Notes: a model not told the origin generated them from the letters alone. A stretch of 7,334 nt of DNA from an uncultured Lachnospiraceae bacterium (GCA_910578825.1 CAJTSB010000063.1:1-7334), one strand, 5' to 3'; positions 1-6,725 are shown, numbered from the stretch's first letter. Program-made: numbers and translations.

Positions 1-5
1 GAATT

Positions 6-47
6 GGCATGAGGAGGGACCCGCGTAGCGGGAGGAGCCCTGATGCC
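6..47. repeat. Nested inverted repeat upstream of asp23
   Basis: Three sets of complementary arms nest around a GTA loop: GGCAT (6-10) with ATGCC (43-47), AGGG (15-18) with CCCT (38-41), and CCCGC (20-24) with GCGGG (28-32). The strand between the inner and middle right arms carries GGAGGAG (31-37). The structure lies directly before asp23 and would be in its mRNA leader if transcription starts further left, outside the window. It has no T-run after it, so it does not look like an intrinsic terminator. It could be an mRNA structure, a processing site or a dispersed intergenic palindrome; the sequence alone does not decide. Confidence 0.45.
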
Positions 48-54
48 TGAAAAT

Positions 55-59
55 GGAGG
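55..59 (+). promoter_or_regulatory. Ribosome binding site that sets the asp23 start
   Basis: GGAGG lies 7 bases before the ATG at 67. A competing in-frame ATG at 43 has GGAGGAG (31-37) only 5 bases ahead, and that ATG falls inside the outer arm of the nested inverted repeat. The 67 start gives the usual short N-terminus (MKGQLETPYGKV) expected of the family. Confidence 0.65.
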
Positions 60-66
60 TTATAGT

Positions 67-423
67 ATGAAAGGACAGTTAGAAACACCATATGGAAAAG
101 TGTTGATTAATACAGACGTGATTGCAACTTATGCGGGATCCGTTGCGGTAGAGTGTTTTGGAATCGTAGGAATGGCCGCCGTAAATGTCAAGGATGGTCT
201 TGTAAGGCTTTTGAAACGGGATTATCTGAATCACGGAATCAATGTCAGCCTCAAAGATAACAGAATTTGTCTGGATTTCCATGTCATTGTTTCTTATGGA
301 GTAAGTATTTCCACTGTTTCTGATAACTTAATCAGTACGGTGAAATATCAGGTAGAGGAATTTACCGGTATGAAAATCGATAAAGTCAACATCTTCGTAG
401 AAGGTGTGAGAGTGATTGATTAA
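67..423 (+). CDS. Asp23/Gls24 (YloU) family envelope-stress protein
   Basis: This is a 118-residue protein of the Asp23/Gls24 family, small alkaline-shock or envelope-stress proteins. In Staphylococcus, Asp23 is membrane-associated through a partner; the exact biochemical role in clostridia is not settled. The sequence shows the family pattern from end to end: an N-terminal strand leading into INTDVIATYAGSVAVECFGIVGM (about residues 15-37), a variable middle, then a beta strand DFHVIVSYGVSI, and a helix and strand ending in KVNIFVEGVRVID. No signal peptide or membrane segment is visible. The ATG at 67 is preferred over 43 because of its ribosome binding site and family length. It is first in the visible operon, and its stop codon overlaps the ribosome binding site of fakA. 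In many Firmicutes this gene sits between rpmB and fakA; rpmB is not inside the window. Confidence 0.93.
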   Translation: MKGQLETPYGKVLINTDVIATYAGSVAVECFGIVGMAAVNVKDGLVRLLKRDYLNHGINVSLKDNRICLDFHVIVSYGVSISTVSDNLISTVKYQVEEFTGMKIDKVNIFVEGVRVID

Positions 424-428
424 GGAGG
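422..428 (+). promoter_or_regulatory. Ribosome binding site that sets the GTG start of fakA
   Basis: AAGGAGG overlaps the asp23 stop codon (421-423) and lies 8 bases before GTG at 437. This favours GTG 437 over the in-frame TTG at 416, which would put this purine-rich stretch inside the coding region. The overlap suggests translational coupling of asp23 and fakA. Confidence 0.8.
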
Positions 429-436
429 ACGTAGAA

Positions 437-2137
437 GTGGCGATTACGACAATAGATGCCCCTGTGCTTGCAAAAATGTTTTTGGCGGGTGCAAAAAATC
501 TCGAAGCAAAAAAAGAATGGATTAATGAGTTGAATGTATTTCCAGTGCCGGATGGCGACACAGGAACCAATATGACAATGACAATTATGTCAGCGGCGAC
601 CGAAGTAAGTAATCTGGGCGCTAATCCGGATATGGCAGATTTGGCAAAAGCGATTTCTTCCGGCTCCCTCAGGGGCGCCAGAGGTAATTCCGGCGTTATT
701 TTGTCTCAGTTATTCCGTGGATTTACAAGGGAAATCCGTGAACATGACAAATTAGATACCGTTGTTTTGAGCGATGCATTCCAACGGGCGGTAGAAACCG
801 CGTACAAAGCAGTCATGAAACCGAAAGAGGGAACGATTCTCACCGTTGCCAAAGGCGCGGCAGACCGGGCAATGGAGATGATTGGTGAGACTGAGGATCT
901 GACCGTTTTTCTGGATGAGGTCATCAAATATGCAGTTGAGGTACTTGACAAGACGCCGGAAATGCTTCCGGTACTGAAAGAGGCAGGGGTCGTGGATTCC
1001 GGCGGACAGGGACTTGTCACAGTATTGCAGGGCGCTTACGATGCTCTGATGGGCAAAGAGATTGATTATACGATTGAGACGCCTGCAGCTGGCGGAGTGA
1101 TAAAGATTTCCGAGCAGGCCCAGCAGGATATCAAATTTGGATATTGTACGGAATTTATCATTGTCTTGAATCAGCCTCTGGAGCAGAGACAGGAATTAGA
1201 TTTTAAGGCATTTCTTGACTCTATCGGAGATTCCATTGTAGTGGTAGCTGACGACGAGATTACGAAGGTTCATGTACATACCAATGACCCTGGACTTGCC
1301 ATTCAGCGTGCATTGACGTACGGTTCCTTAAGTAAAATCAAAATTGACAATATGCGTGAGGAACATCAGGAAAAGCTCATCAAAGATGCAGGAAAAGTAG
1401 CGGCACAGCAGAAAGAAGAGGACAATGAGCGACGGTTTCAGCAGGACCGCATGGCAGAGAAGGAACAAAAGCCCAAAAAGGACATGGGATTTGTCTCTGT
1501 TTCCATCGGTGAGGGAATCAATGAGATTTTTAAAGGCTTAGGCGCAGATTATATTATCGCTGGAGGTCAGACCATGAACCCCAGCACGGAGGATGTGCTG
1601 AACGCCATTGAGGAAGTAAATGCCGATAATATTTTTATTCTTCCGAACAACAAAAATATCATTCTTGCTGCAAATCAGGCGGCATCATTGATAGAGGAGA
1701 AGAATGTATTTGTGATTCCGACAAAGACTGTGCCTCAGGGAATTACGGCGTTAATCAATTTTATGCCGGACAGTTCGGCCGAGGAGAATGCAAAGCGCAT
1801 GACGGAGGAGCTTTCCAATGTCAAAAGCGGACAGGTAACATATGCAGTGCGCGATACTTTGCTTGATGGAAAATCCATCAAACAGGGAGATTATATGGGA
1901 CTTGGCGATGGCACAATTCTCTCGGTGGGCAGTGATATGGAAACGGTCACCAAGGAAATGGTTGCTGAGATGGTGGATGAAGATTCTGCAATTATCAGCG
2001 TATATTACGGAGAAGAAGTAGAAGAGGCCGCAGCGGAGAAACTGGGTGCAGACTTGGAGGAACAGTTCGAAGACTGCGAGGTTGAGGTGCATTTTGGCGG
2101 ACAGCCAATTTACTATTATGTCATCTCAGTAGAATAG
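437..2137 (+). CDS. fakA: Fatty acid kinase subunit FakA (YloV, DAK2/DhaL domain)
   Basis: This 566-residue protein is the ATP-binding subunit of fatty acid kinase. FakA phosphorylates fatty acids held by a FakB (DegV-family) partner, making acyl-phosphate for phospholipid synthesis in the cytosol. The DhaL kinase domain fills about residues 5-205. It has the Mg-ATP motif DGDTGTNM (39-46, Asp39 and Asp41), GARGNSG (80-86) and DSGGQG (187-192). A middle domain follows with FGYCTEF (234-240) and HVHTND; Cys237, His279 and His281 match the pattern of the zinc ligands reported in staphylococcal FakA. A charged, probably flexible linker (about 306-349) leads to a C-terminal domain with GGQTMNPS (376-383), typical of the FakB-binding part. 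Length and all key residues are normal. Initiation is at GTG with a good ribosome binding site. No fakB is present in the window, so the partner must be elsewhere. Confidence 0.95.
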   Translation: MAITTIDAPVLAKMFLAGAKNLEAKKEWINELNVFPVPDGDTGTNMTMTIMSAATEVSNLGANPDMADLAKAISSGSLRGARGNSGVILSQLFRGFTREIREHDKLDTVVLSDAFQRAVETAYKAVMKPKEGTILTVAKGAADRAMEMIGETEDLTVFLDEVIKYAVEVLDKTPEMLPVLKEAGVVDSGGQGLVTVLQGAYDALMGKEIDYTIETPAAGGVIKISEQAQQDIKFGYCTEFIIVLNQPLEQRQELDFKAFLDSIGDSIVVVADDEITKVHVHTNDPGLAIQRALTYGSLSKIKIDNMREEHQEKLIKDAGKVAAQQKEEDNERRFQQDRMAEKEQKPKKDMGFVSVSIGEGINEIFKGLGADYIIAGGQTMNPSTEDVLNAIEEVNADNIFILPNNKNIILAANQAASLIEEKNVFVIPTKTVPQGITALINFMPDSSAEENAKRMTEELSNVKSGQVTYAVRDTLLDGKSIKQGDYMGLGDGTILSVGSDMETVTKEMVAEMVDEDSAIISVYYGEEVEEAAAEKLGADLEEQFEDCEVEVHFGGQPIYYYVISVE

Positions 2138-2166
2138 AAATTTACGGAATATAAAGGAGCTACCCC

Positions 2167-4281
2167 ATGGAGAAATCGTCTGGTATTGGAACATTGAAGG
2201 GGATTGGCGCGAAAACAGAACAATTATTTCACAATCTGGGAGTATACACCATCGGTGATATACTCCTTCATTATCCAAAAGATTATGATAAATTGCCGCC
2301 GATTACGCCTTTGGAGGAAATTTCCTCTTGTCTGGAATCTACAGCTGCAATTGCGGTGAGAATTGATAAGGCGCCGTTTGTGCGTGCGGGAAGAAATATG
2401 CAGGTGACCAGCCTTACGGTTAAGGCGCAGGAGGTAAAAGCAGAGTTCGTCTGGTTTCGGATGCCGTATTTGAGGAATACCCTCAAAGCCGGGGAATGGT
2501 TTGTGTTTCTGGGGAAGGTGACGCAGAAGGGAACGGTTTTCCATATGGAACAGCCGCAGATTCATACCCCTGAGAAATATGAATCCATGCAAAACTGCCT
2601 GTGGCCGAGTTATCCGTTGACGGCGGGGCTTAAAAAGAATAAGCTTTCACAGACTATCCGGCAGGCGTTGGAAGAACTGGATCTGTCCATAGATTATCTT
2701 CCGGAGGAAGTCCGGGCAAGGCATGGACTTGCAGAATATAATTATGCAATAGAAAATATCCATTTTCCGCAAAATGAGACTGCGCTGGAGCAGGCGAGAA
2801 AGCGGCTGGTGTTTGATGAATTTTTTAAATTTATCCTCGCTGCGGGGATGCAGAAAGAACAGATGGAGGAAGTGCCCAATTCCTTTTCCTTTCTACCGCT
2901 ACATATAGAATCGGAAGGCAAAGAAACAGCCAATCCATTACAGATGGAACCGGCGTGGGCAGATCTTGTAATGGAAGGACTGCCTTATCGCCTGACAGAG
3001 GCGCAGAAACGGACGTTGGCAGAAATCCGGCAGGATTTGCGGGGACGAAAAGTCATGCAGCGTCTTGTGCAGGGAGACGTAGGTTCCGGAAAGACCATTA
3101 TCGCGTTCCTGTCTATGTTGGACGCGGCGCAGGCAGGGTATCAGTCTGCACTGATGGCGCCGACCGAGGTGCTTGCCATGCAGCATTACCAGACCTTTAC
3201 GGAATTGTGTGAAAGGTATGGACTGAAAATCCCGGTCATACTTCTGACCGGTTCACTGACCGCAAAAGAAAAACGACATGTTTATGAGAGGATGCAGCTC
3301 TATCACAATGCGATGATTATTGGAACACACGCGCTGATTCAGGAGCGCGCCCTGTACGATAACCTGGCATTGGTGATTACGGACGAGCAGCACCGGTTTG
3401 GTGTGAAACAGAGGGAGACACTGTTTTTAAAAGGTTCTCAGCCGCATGTTCTGGTGATGAGCGCAACGCCGATTCCCCGGACGCTGGCAATTATTCTCTA
3501 TGGAGATTTGGATATCTCCGTGATTGACGAAGTTCCGGCCAGACGTCTTCCGATTAAGAGCTGCGTGGTTGGCAAAAAATCGCGCAATACCTCTTATGAA
3601 TTTCTGCGAAAAGAGATTGCAAAAGGGCGTCAGGCATATGTGATCTGTCCGTTGGTGGAAGAGAGTGAAGGGCTTGAGGCGGAGAACGTGACGGAGTACG
3701 CGGAAAAATTAAAGAAGGAAATGCCGCAGAATGTTGTGGTGGAATGTCTGCATGGTAAAATGAAGTCTGGCAGGAAAAATCTGATCATGGAGCAGTTTGC
3801 ACGCAATGAAATACAGGTGTTGGTGTCCACTACGGTTATTGAGGTGGGTGTGAACGTGCCAAATGCCACCGTGATGATGATTGAGGATGCACAGCGGTTC
3901 GGGTTAGCCCAGCTCCACCAGTTGCGGGGCAGGGTAGGCAGAGGGGATGAGCAGTCGTATTGTATTATGGTAAATACGACAGATTCCGAAAAGGCAAAGA
4001 AACGGTTGGAAATCCTGAATCAATCAAACGATGGATTTTTCATTGCAGGCGAAGATTTAAAATTACGGGGACCGGGAGATTTTTTTGGCATCCGCCAGAG
4101 CGGATTGTTGGAATTTCGTCTGGGCGATATTTATCAGAATGCGGACTTGTTAAAACTTGCGTCTGAGGAGGCGCATTTACTATTGGAGGAAGACCGGAAA
4201 CTGGAACAGCCGGAGCATGAAAAAATCCGTCTGGAAATCAGCACATACCTGGACAGGCAGGCGGAGGTTGTGAATTTGTAA
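2167..4281 (+). CDS. recG: ATP-dependent DNA helicase RecG
   Basis: RecG is a 704-residue monomeric superfamily 2 DNA translocase that remodels stalled replication forks and branched recombination intermediates. The N-terminal wedge region (about 1-160) begins with the helix-hairpin-like stretch KGIGAKTEQLFHNLGVYTI and continues into the OB-fold that grips the fork. The helicase core shows Walker A GDVGSGKT (303-310), the Walker B variant DEQHRFG (406-412), motif III SATPIPRT (432-439) and motif VI QLRGRVGRG (585-593). The C-terminal block EDLKLRGPGDFFGIRQSG (from 629) belongs to the RecG translocation region. Length is typical and no motif is damaged. The ATG has AAAGGAG (2153-2159) 7 bases ahead, and the gap after fakA is only 29 bases, so it is probably co-transcribed with it. 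It converges on the spore-protein gene. Confidence 0.98.
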   Translation: MEKSSGIGTLKGIGAKTEQLFHNLGVYTIGDILLHYPKDYDKLPPITPLEEISSCLESTAAIAVRIDKAPFVRAGRNMQVTSLTVKAQEVKAEFVWFRMPYLRNTLKAGEWFVFLGKVTQKGTVFHMEQPQIHTPEKYESMQNCLWPSYPLTAGLKKNKLSQTIRQALEELDLSIDYLPEEVRARHGLAEYNYAIENIHFPQNETALEQARKRLVFDEFFKFILAAGMQKEQMEEVPNSFSFLPLHIESEGKETANPLQMEPAWADLVMEGLPYRLTEAQKRTLAEIRQDLRGRKVMQRLVQGDVGSGKTIIAFLSMLDAAQAGYQSALMAPTEVLAMQHYQTFTELCERYGLKIPVILLTGSLTAKEKRHVYERMQLYHNAMIIGTHALIQERALYDNLALVITDEQHRFGVKQRETLFLKGSQPHVLVMSATPIPRTLAIILYGDLDISVIDEVPARRLPIKSCVVGKKSRNTSYEFLRKEIAKGRQAYVICPLVEESEGLEAENVTEYAEKLKKEMPQNVVVECLHGKMKSGRKNLIMEQFARNEIQVLVSTTVIEVGVNVPNATVMMIEDAQRFGLAQLHQLRGRVGRGDEQSYCIMVNTTDSEKAKKRLEILNQSNDGFFIAGEDLKLRGPGDFFGIRQSGLLEFRLGDIYQNADLLKLASEEAHLLLEEDRKLEQPEHEKIRLEISTYLDRQAEVVNL

Positions 4282-4287
4282 ACGCGT

Positions 4288-4307
4288 GTTTTTCAGTGGT
4301 GAAAAAC
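4288..4307. terminator. AT-rich hairpin after recG
   Basis: GTTTTTCA (4288-4295) and TGAAAAAC (4300-4307) are perfect 8-base complements around a GTGG loop, 6 bases after the recG stop. There is no T-run after the stem on the + strand, so it is not a canonical intrinsic terminator for recG. On the - strand its A/T-rich arm supplies the T-run of the neighbouring hairpin at 4309-4342. Confidence 0.5.
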
Positions 4308-4308
4308 A

Positions 4309-4342
4309 GGAAAGGGAGATGCAATTTTGCATCTCCCCTTCC
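4309..4342 (-). terminator. Intrinsic terminator of the spore-protein gene
   Basis: GGGAGATGCA (4314-4323) pairs perfectly with TGCATCTCCC (4328-4337) around a 4-base loop. Beyond a single A·C mismatch, four more pairs follow (GGAA 4309-4312 with TTCC 4339-4342). Read on the - strand, the stem is followed by TGTTTTTC, giving the T-run of an intrinsic terminator 15 bases after the end of the small spore-protein gene. On the + strand it may also slow RNA polymerase leaving recG, but no T-run follows there. Confidence 0.8.
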
Positions 4343-4357
4343 AGATATGGCTGCGCG

Positions 4358-4561
4358 TTACTTGCCAGCCATCTGTCTTTCCTGGGCTTCGATCATTTTC
4401 TTCACCATATAGCCACCTACAGAACCGTTCTGTCTGGAGGTTAAGTCTCCATTATAGCCGTCTTTCAAAGGAACTCCAATTTCATTTGCAACTTCGTATT
4501 TGAACTTGTCCAATGCACTTTTTGCCTCTTTAACAACTGCTTTGTTAGATGAATTTGACAT
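4358..4561 (-). CDS. Alpha/beta-type small acid-soluble spore protein (SASP)
   Basis: This 67-residue protein belongs to the alpha/beta-type SASP family. These proteins are made in the forespore, coat spore DNA, switch it toward an A-like form and protect it from UV and heat; they are later degraded as amino-acid supply during germination. The first conserved block is KYEVANEIGVPL (21-32), containing the probable germination protease (GPR) cut between Glu23 and Val24. The second is the DNA-contact block LTSRQNGSVGGYMVKKMI (40-57). AGGAGGG (complement of 4569-4575) lies 7 bases before the ATG. It appears to be a single-gene unit with its own terminator. Its presence indicates an endospore-former. 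A paralogue-specific gene symbol cannot be assigned. Confidence 0.96.
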   Translation of the reverse strand: MSNSSNKAVVKEAKSALDKFKYEVANEIGVPLKDGYNGDLTSRQNGSVGGYMVKKMIEAQERQMAGK

Positions 4562-4649
4562 ATCGTTTCCCTCCTGTTGTCTTTGGTATCACATGCATAC
4601 GCAAATCTGTGCGGCATGTAAGTTTTGCAGCCTCGTTGGCTACGGTGAT

Positions 4650-4655
4650 ATTATA
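4650..4655 (-). promoter_or_regulatory. Possible -10 element for the SASP gene
   Basis: On the - strand TATAAT occurs within TGCATATAATATC, 88 bases before the SASP ATG. No good TTGACA-like -35 box stands at 16-18 bases. SASP genes are normally read by the forespore factor sigma-G (roughly GNATR and CATNNTA boxes); I looked for this pair between 4562 and 4720 and found no convincing match. The site could therefore be a fortuitous AT-rich hexamer. Confidence 0.25.
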
Positions 4656-4720
4656 TGCAGAGTAAAAAGGTTTAGACATGAAGTTCTTTCCGTATTTTAC
4701 AGAATTTAGCAATTTGAAAG

Positions 4721-6460
4721 CTATTCAGGCATCAGTGTAAGTCCGCTGATGTCTGGACTGGCAACAAGGGAATAGTTTGTATAATAAACGACAAATCCCG
4801 GTTTGCTGCCGTTTGGTTTCTTGACATTTTTCTTTTCCAGATAATCAATCTCAACTTTGTCGTTTTGCCGTCCTTTGGAATAGTAGGCGGCAAGTCTTCC
4901 AGCCTCCTCAAACGCGCGGTCGGGGAGTTCCTCGCCGTTTGTCTTAACCACCACATGCGAGCCTGGAATTCCCTTGGCGTGGAACCACCAGTCATTGCCG
5001 GAGGCAAATTTAAAGGTGAGTTCTTCGTTCTGGAAATTATTTTTTCCAATATAAATATGAAACCCGTCAGAGGACAGGTAGTGAAACGGCTTGCTCTTAA
5101 TTTTTTCTTTTTTGCCGGACTGTTTTTTCTTGATGTACCCGAATTGTGTCAGCTCCTGTTTGATTTGCGTTAAGTCTTCTTCCGAGACGGCAATGTCTAA
5201 AGAAGTAGAAATGGATTCCAGATGTTCCATTTCTTCCCGCGTTTCCTTAATTAATTCTGTGAGCGCCTCATAAGTGCGTTTTAATTTGTTGTAACGGTCA
5301 AAATATTTCTGCGCGTTTTCCAGAGGCGTAAGCTGCGTATCAAGCGGAATGGTTATCTCTTCATTCGTGTAATAGTTTAAAGCCGTAAGGCTCCCTGCGC
5401 CCTCTGCAAGACCGTAGCCGTAAGTGTTGATAAGTTCGCCGTATACTTTGTATTTATCACGTTTGTCGGTGTCTTTCAACTGCTTGAGCTGCAAATCATA
5501 TTTTTTACGGCTGCGCTCTAAAACGGTGTTTACGACTTTGCGCAAATCTACGGATTTTTGTCGTATGCGTGTGTAGATATCTTTGTCCGCATAGAAAGTT
5601 TCCAATACCTGGGAAATATCATCATAATCTGTGACGTCCATTTCCGCATACTGTGTTAAGGATACTGCGGCAAATTCAATGGGTTCTTTTCCGTTTTTGA
5701 TAATGTTAGGAGAAAATCTGCCTTCCCGAATGTCTTCCATCAGCCAGTCAAAATGATGGTAAAGGTGCAGCCCTTCTTCCGAGGTTACGGCTGCCGTGGG
5801 ACGTTCCCCTTCAAGACCTGCGCGGTGACACAGCTCCGAGGCGATGACGGGACTGATGCCAGTATAGGTCGTATAAATACTTTTGGCAAGATTCTGCGGT
5901 TTGGAAAATACTTTGTTAAAAAATTCTTCCTCAGAAGTTTCCAGGGGATTATATTTTTCCTGTGTTTCCGGAATAAAATACATCCGTCCGGGAAGAACTT
6001 CGCGGACAGAGCTGACCTGAGCCGGAATATGCTTAATGCTGTCGATGATTTTTCCATCCTCATTACAGAAAATGATGTTGCTGTGCTTGCCCATGATTTC
6101 TATGATCAGCCGTTTGTGACAGAGGTCGCCCAGTTCATTCAGATGTTCAATCTCAAAGTTGATAATGCGTTCCATGTGCGGTTGCGTAATCTTCGTAATC
6201 CTTCCATTTGCAATATGCTTGCGCAGGAGCATACAGAAGTTTGGCGCTGTCATCGGGCTTGGTTTGTTCGTTTTTGTCAGGTAGATAAGCGGGAGCGATG
6301 CGCTGGCAGATAAAAGCAGGCGCATTTGTCCGCTGTTTCCCTTGATTGTCAGCAGGAGTTCGTCATTTTCCGGCTGTCCAATTTTGCTGATTCTTCCATT
6401 TAATATATGTTCATTTAATTCCTTGACAAGATTTGCGATTACGATTCCATCAAAAGCCAT
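4721..6460 (-). CDS. rqcH: Ribosome quality-control protein RqcH (NFACT family)
   Basis: This 579-residue protein is RqcH, the bacterial homologue of Rqc2/NEMF, formerly annotated as fibronectin-binding protein (YloA/FbpA). It binds 50S subunits carrying a stalled peptidyl-tRNA and recruits tRNA-Ala to add alanine tails that mark the chain for proteolysis. The NFACT-N domain has FDG (3-5), FCMLLRKH (75-82), the tRNA-recognition pair Glu97-Arg98 and EIMGKHSNII (121-130). A helix-hairpin-helix region (about 190-225) and charged coiled-coil segments (about 295-345 and 380-450) follow. The C-terminal NFACT-R domain (about 456-570) includes NDWWFHAKGIPGSHVV (489-504). I chose the ATG at 6460 because MAFDGI is the family start and GGAG lies ahead; a longer frame reaching 6559 would run through the promoter. 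Gene is complete and divergent from the secreted-protein gene. Confidence 0.96.
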   Translation of the reverse strand: MAFDGIVIANLVKELNEHILNGRISKIGQPENDELLLTIKGNSGQMRLLLSASASLPLIYLTKTNKPSPMTAPNFCMLLRKHIANGRITKITQPHMERIINFEIEHLNELGDLCHKRLIIEIMGKHSNIIFCNEDGKIIDSIKHIPAQVSSVREVLPGRMYFIPETQEKYNPLETSEEEFFNKVFSKPQNLAKSIYTTYTGISPVIASELCHRAGLEGERPTAAVTSEEGLHLYHHFDWLMEDIREGRFSPNIIKNGKEPIEFAAVSLTQYAEMDVTDYDDISQVLETFYADKDIYTRIRQKSVDLRKVVNTVLERSRKKYDLQLKQLKDTDKRDKYKVYGELINTYGYGLAEGAGSLTALNYYTNEEITIPLDTQLTPLENAQKYFDRYNKLKRTYEALTELIKETREEMEHLESISTSLDIAVSEEDLTQIKQELTQFGYIKKKQSGKKEKIKSKPFHYLSSDGFHIYIGKNNFQNEELTFKFASGNDWWFHAKGIPGSHVVVKTNGEELPDRAFEEAGRLAAYYSKGRQNDKVEIDYLEKKNVKKPNGSKPGFVVYYTNYSLVASPDISGLTLMPE

Positions 6461-6466
6461 CTGTGT

Positions 6467-6474
6467 TCTCCTTT
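6467..6474 (-). promoter_or_regulatory. Ribosome binding site that sets the rqcH start
   Basis: On the - strand AAAGGAGA (AGGAG core, complement of 6468-6472) lies 7 bases before the ATG whose first base is 6460. It supports MAFDGI as the real N-terminus rather than the upstream in-frame ATG at 6559, which would add 33 residues with no family resemblance. Confidence 0.85.
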
Positions 6475-6506
6475 CGTAGCGGTTGTTCCCTTCATGGCTG
6501 GTTCTT

Positions 6507-6535
6507 ATTATATACCAATTTGGTAAAATAGGAAA
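6507..6535 (-). promoter_or_regulatory. Probable sigma-A promoter of rqcH
   Basis: A perfect TATAAT (complement of 6507-6512) lies 46 bases before the rqcH start codon. The hexamer 17 bases upstream is TTTCCT (complement of 6530-6535), a poor -35 match. The spacer is filled by a 13-base palindrome, TACCAATTTGGTA (6513-6525), that abuts the -10 box. The weak -35 and the embedded dyad suggest control by a DNA-binding protein, but no regulator can be named. Confidence 0.6.
6513..6525. promoter_or_regulatory. Candidate operator in the rqcH promoter spacer
   Basis: TACCAA and TTGGTA form a perfect dyad with a single central T. It lies entirely between the -35 and -10 positions of the rqcH promoter. 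A protein bound here would block, or in the MerR manner remodel, RNA polymerase binding. The AT-rich setting makes a chance 6-base-arm palindrome possible. Confidence 0.4.
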
Positions 6536-6611
6536 CTGAAAAAGTTTTAAATTCCTCATTTTATGTGACGAATAGACTGGATCATTGCCATTTTGTGACA
6601 GGTATTCTTAG

Positions 6612-6637
6612 TGGAAATAAACAGGCAGGTATTTCCA
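6612..6637. repeat. Inverted repeat TGGAAAT / ATTTCCA
   Basis: TGGAAAT (6612-6618) and ATTTCCA (6631-6637) are perfect 7-base complements separated by 12 bases. This is the leftmost of a series of dyads running up to the rightward promoter at 6697. It lies between the divergent promoters and could be a binding site for a regulator of either gene. Confidence 0.35.
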
Positions 6638-6640
6638 TAA

Positions 6641-6672
6641 ATTTGCAACAATACTTTAGTATATTAGCAAAT
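6641..6672. repeat. Symmetric double dyad in the divergent region
   Basis: An outer pair ATTTGC (6641-6646) and GCAAAT (6667-6672) encloses an inner pair ATACT (6651-6655) and AGTAT (6658-6662). The unpaired stretches between them are 4 bases on each side (AACA and ATTA), so the whole 32 bases share one centre of symmetry. This layout suits a dimeric or tetrameric DNA-binding protein better than an RNA structure, because the site lies upstream of the predicted rightward start. Confidence 0.4.
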
Positions 6673-6674
6673 TA

Positions 6675-6692
6675 TCTTAAGAAATTCTTAAG
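6675..6692 (+). promoter_or_regulatory. Tandem TCTTAAG boxes next to the -35 element
   Basis: TCTTAAG occurs at 6675-6681 and again at 6686-6692, a direct repeat with an 11-base period, close to one helical turn. Because TTAA is self-complementary, the same stretch is also a perfect 17-base palindrome (CTTAAGAA-A-TTCTTAAG, 6676-6692). The second box ends 4 bases before TTGACG. Direct repeats about one turn apart, just upstream of -35, are the usual arrangement for OmpR/PhoB-type response regulators acting as activators. No two-component gene is visible here to pair it with. Confidence 0.55.
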
Positions 6693-6696
6693 GCTG

Positions 6697-6725
6697 TTGA
6701 CGTATTCCATTACAAGTGCTATGCT
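6697..6725 (+). promoter_or_regulatory. Extended -10 promoter of the secreted-protein gene
   Basis: TTGACG (6697-6702, five of six consensus bases) and TATGCT (6720-6725, four of six) are 17 bases apart. TG at 6717-6718, one base before the -10 hexamer, adds an extended -10 element. Transcription would start near 6732, giving a leader of about 210 bases before the ATG at 6944. The imperfect -10 box and the adjoining TCTTAAG repeats point to an activator-assisted promoter. Confidence 0.65.

Noticed and set aside
43..66. Upstream ATG at 43 as the start of asp23, adding 8 residues
   Set aside because: The added residues do not resemble the family start, the ATG lies in an inverted-repeat arm, and the ATG at 67 has a better spaced GGAGG.
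416..436. TTG at 416 as the start of fakA
   Set aside because: It would overlap asp23 and put the AAGGAGG inside the coding region; GTG at 437 has ideal spacing and matches the family N-terminus.
4562..4720. Sigma-G promoter for the SASP gene
   Set aside because: Expected on biological grounds, but no GNATR and CATNNTA pair with 17-18 base spacing was found by eye; only a TATAAT without a partner box is visible.
5753..6313. 186-codon + strand frame antisense to rqcH
   Set aside because: It lies wholly inside rqcH, has no ribosome binding site and its translation lacks recognisable motifs, so it is a shadow of the real gene.
6461..6559. N-terminal extension of RqcH to an ATG at 6559
   Set aside because: The 33 extra residues have no family resemblance, and the stretch contains the TATAAT promoter, palindrome and ribosome binding site.
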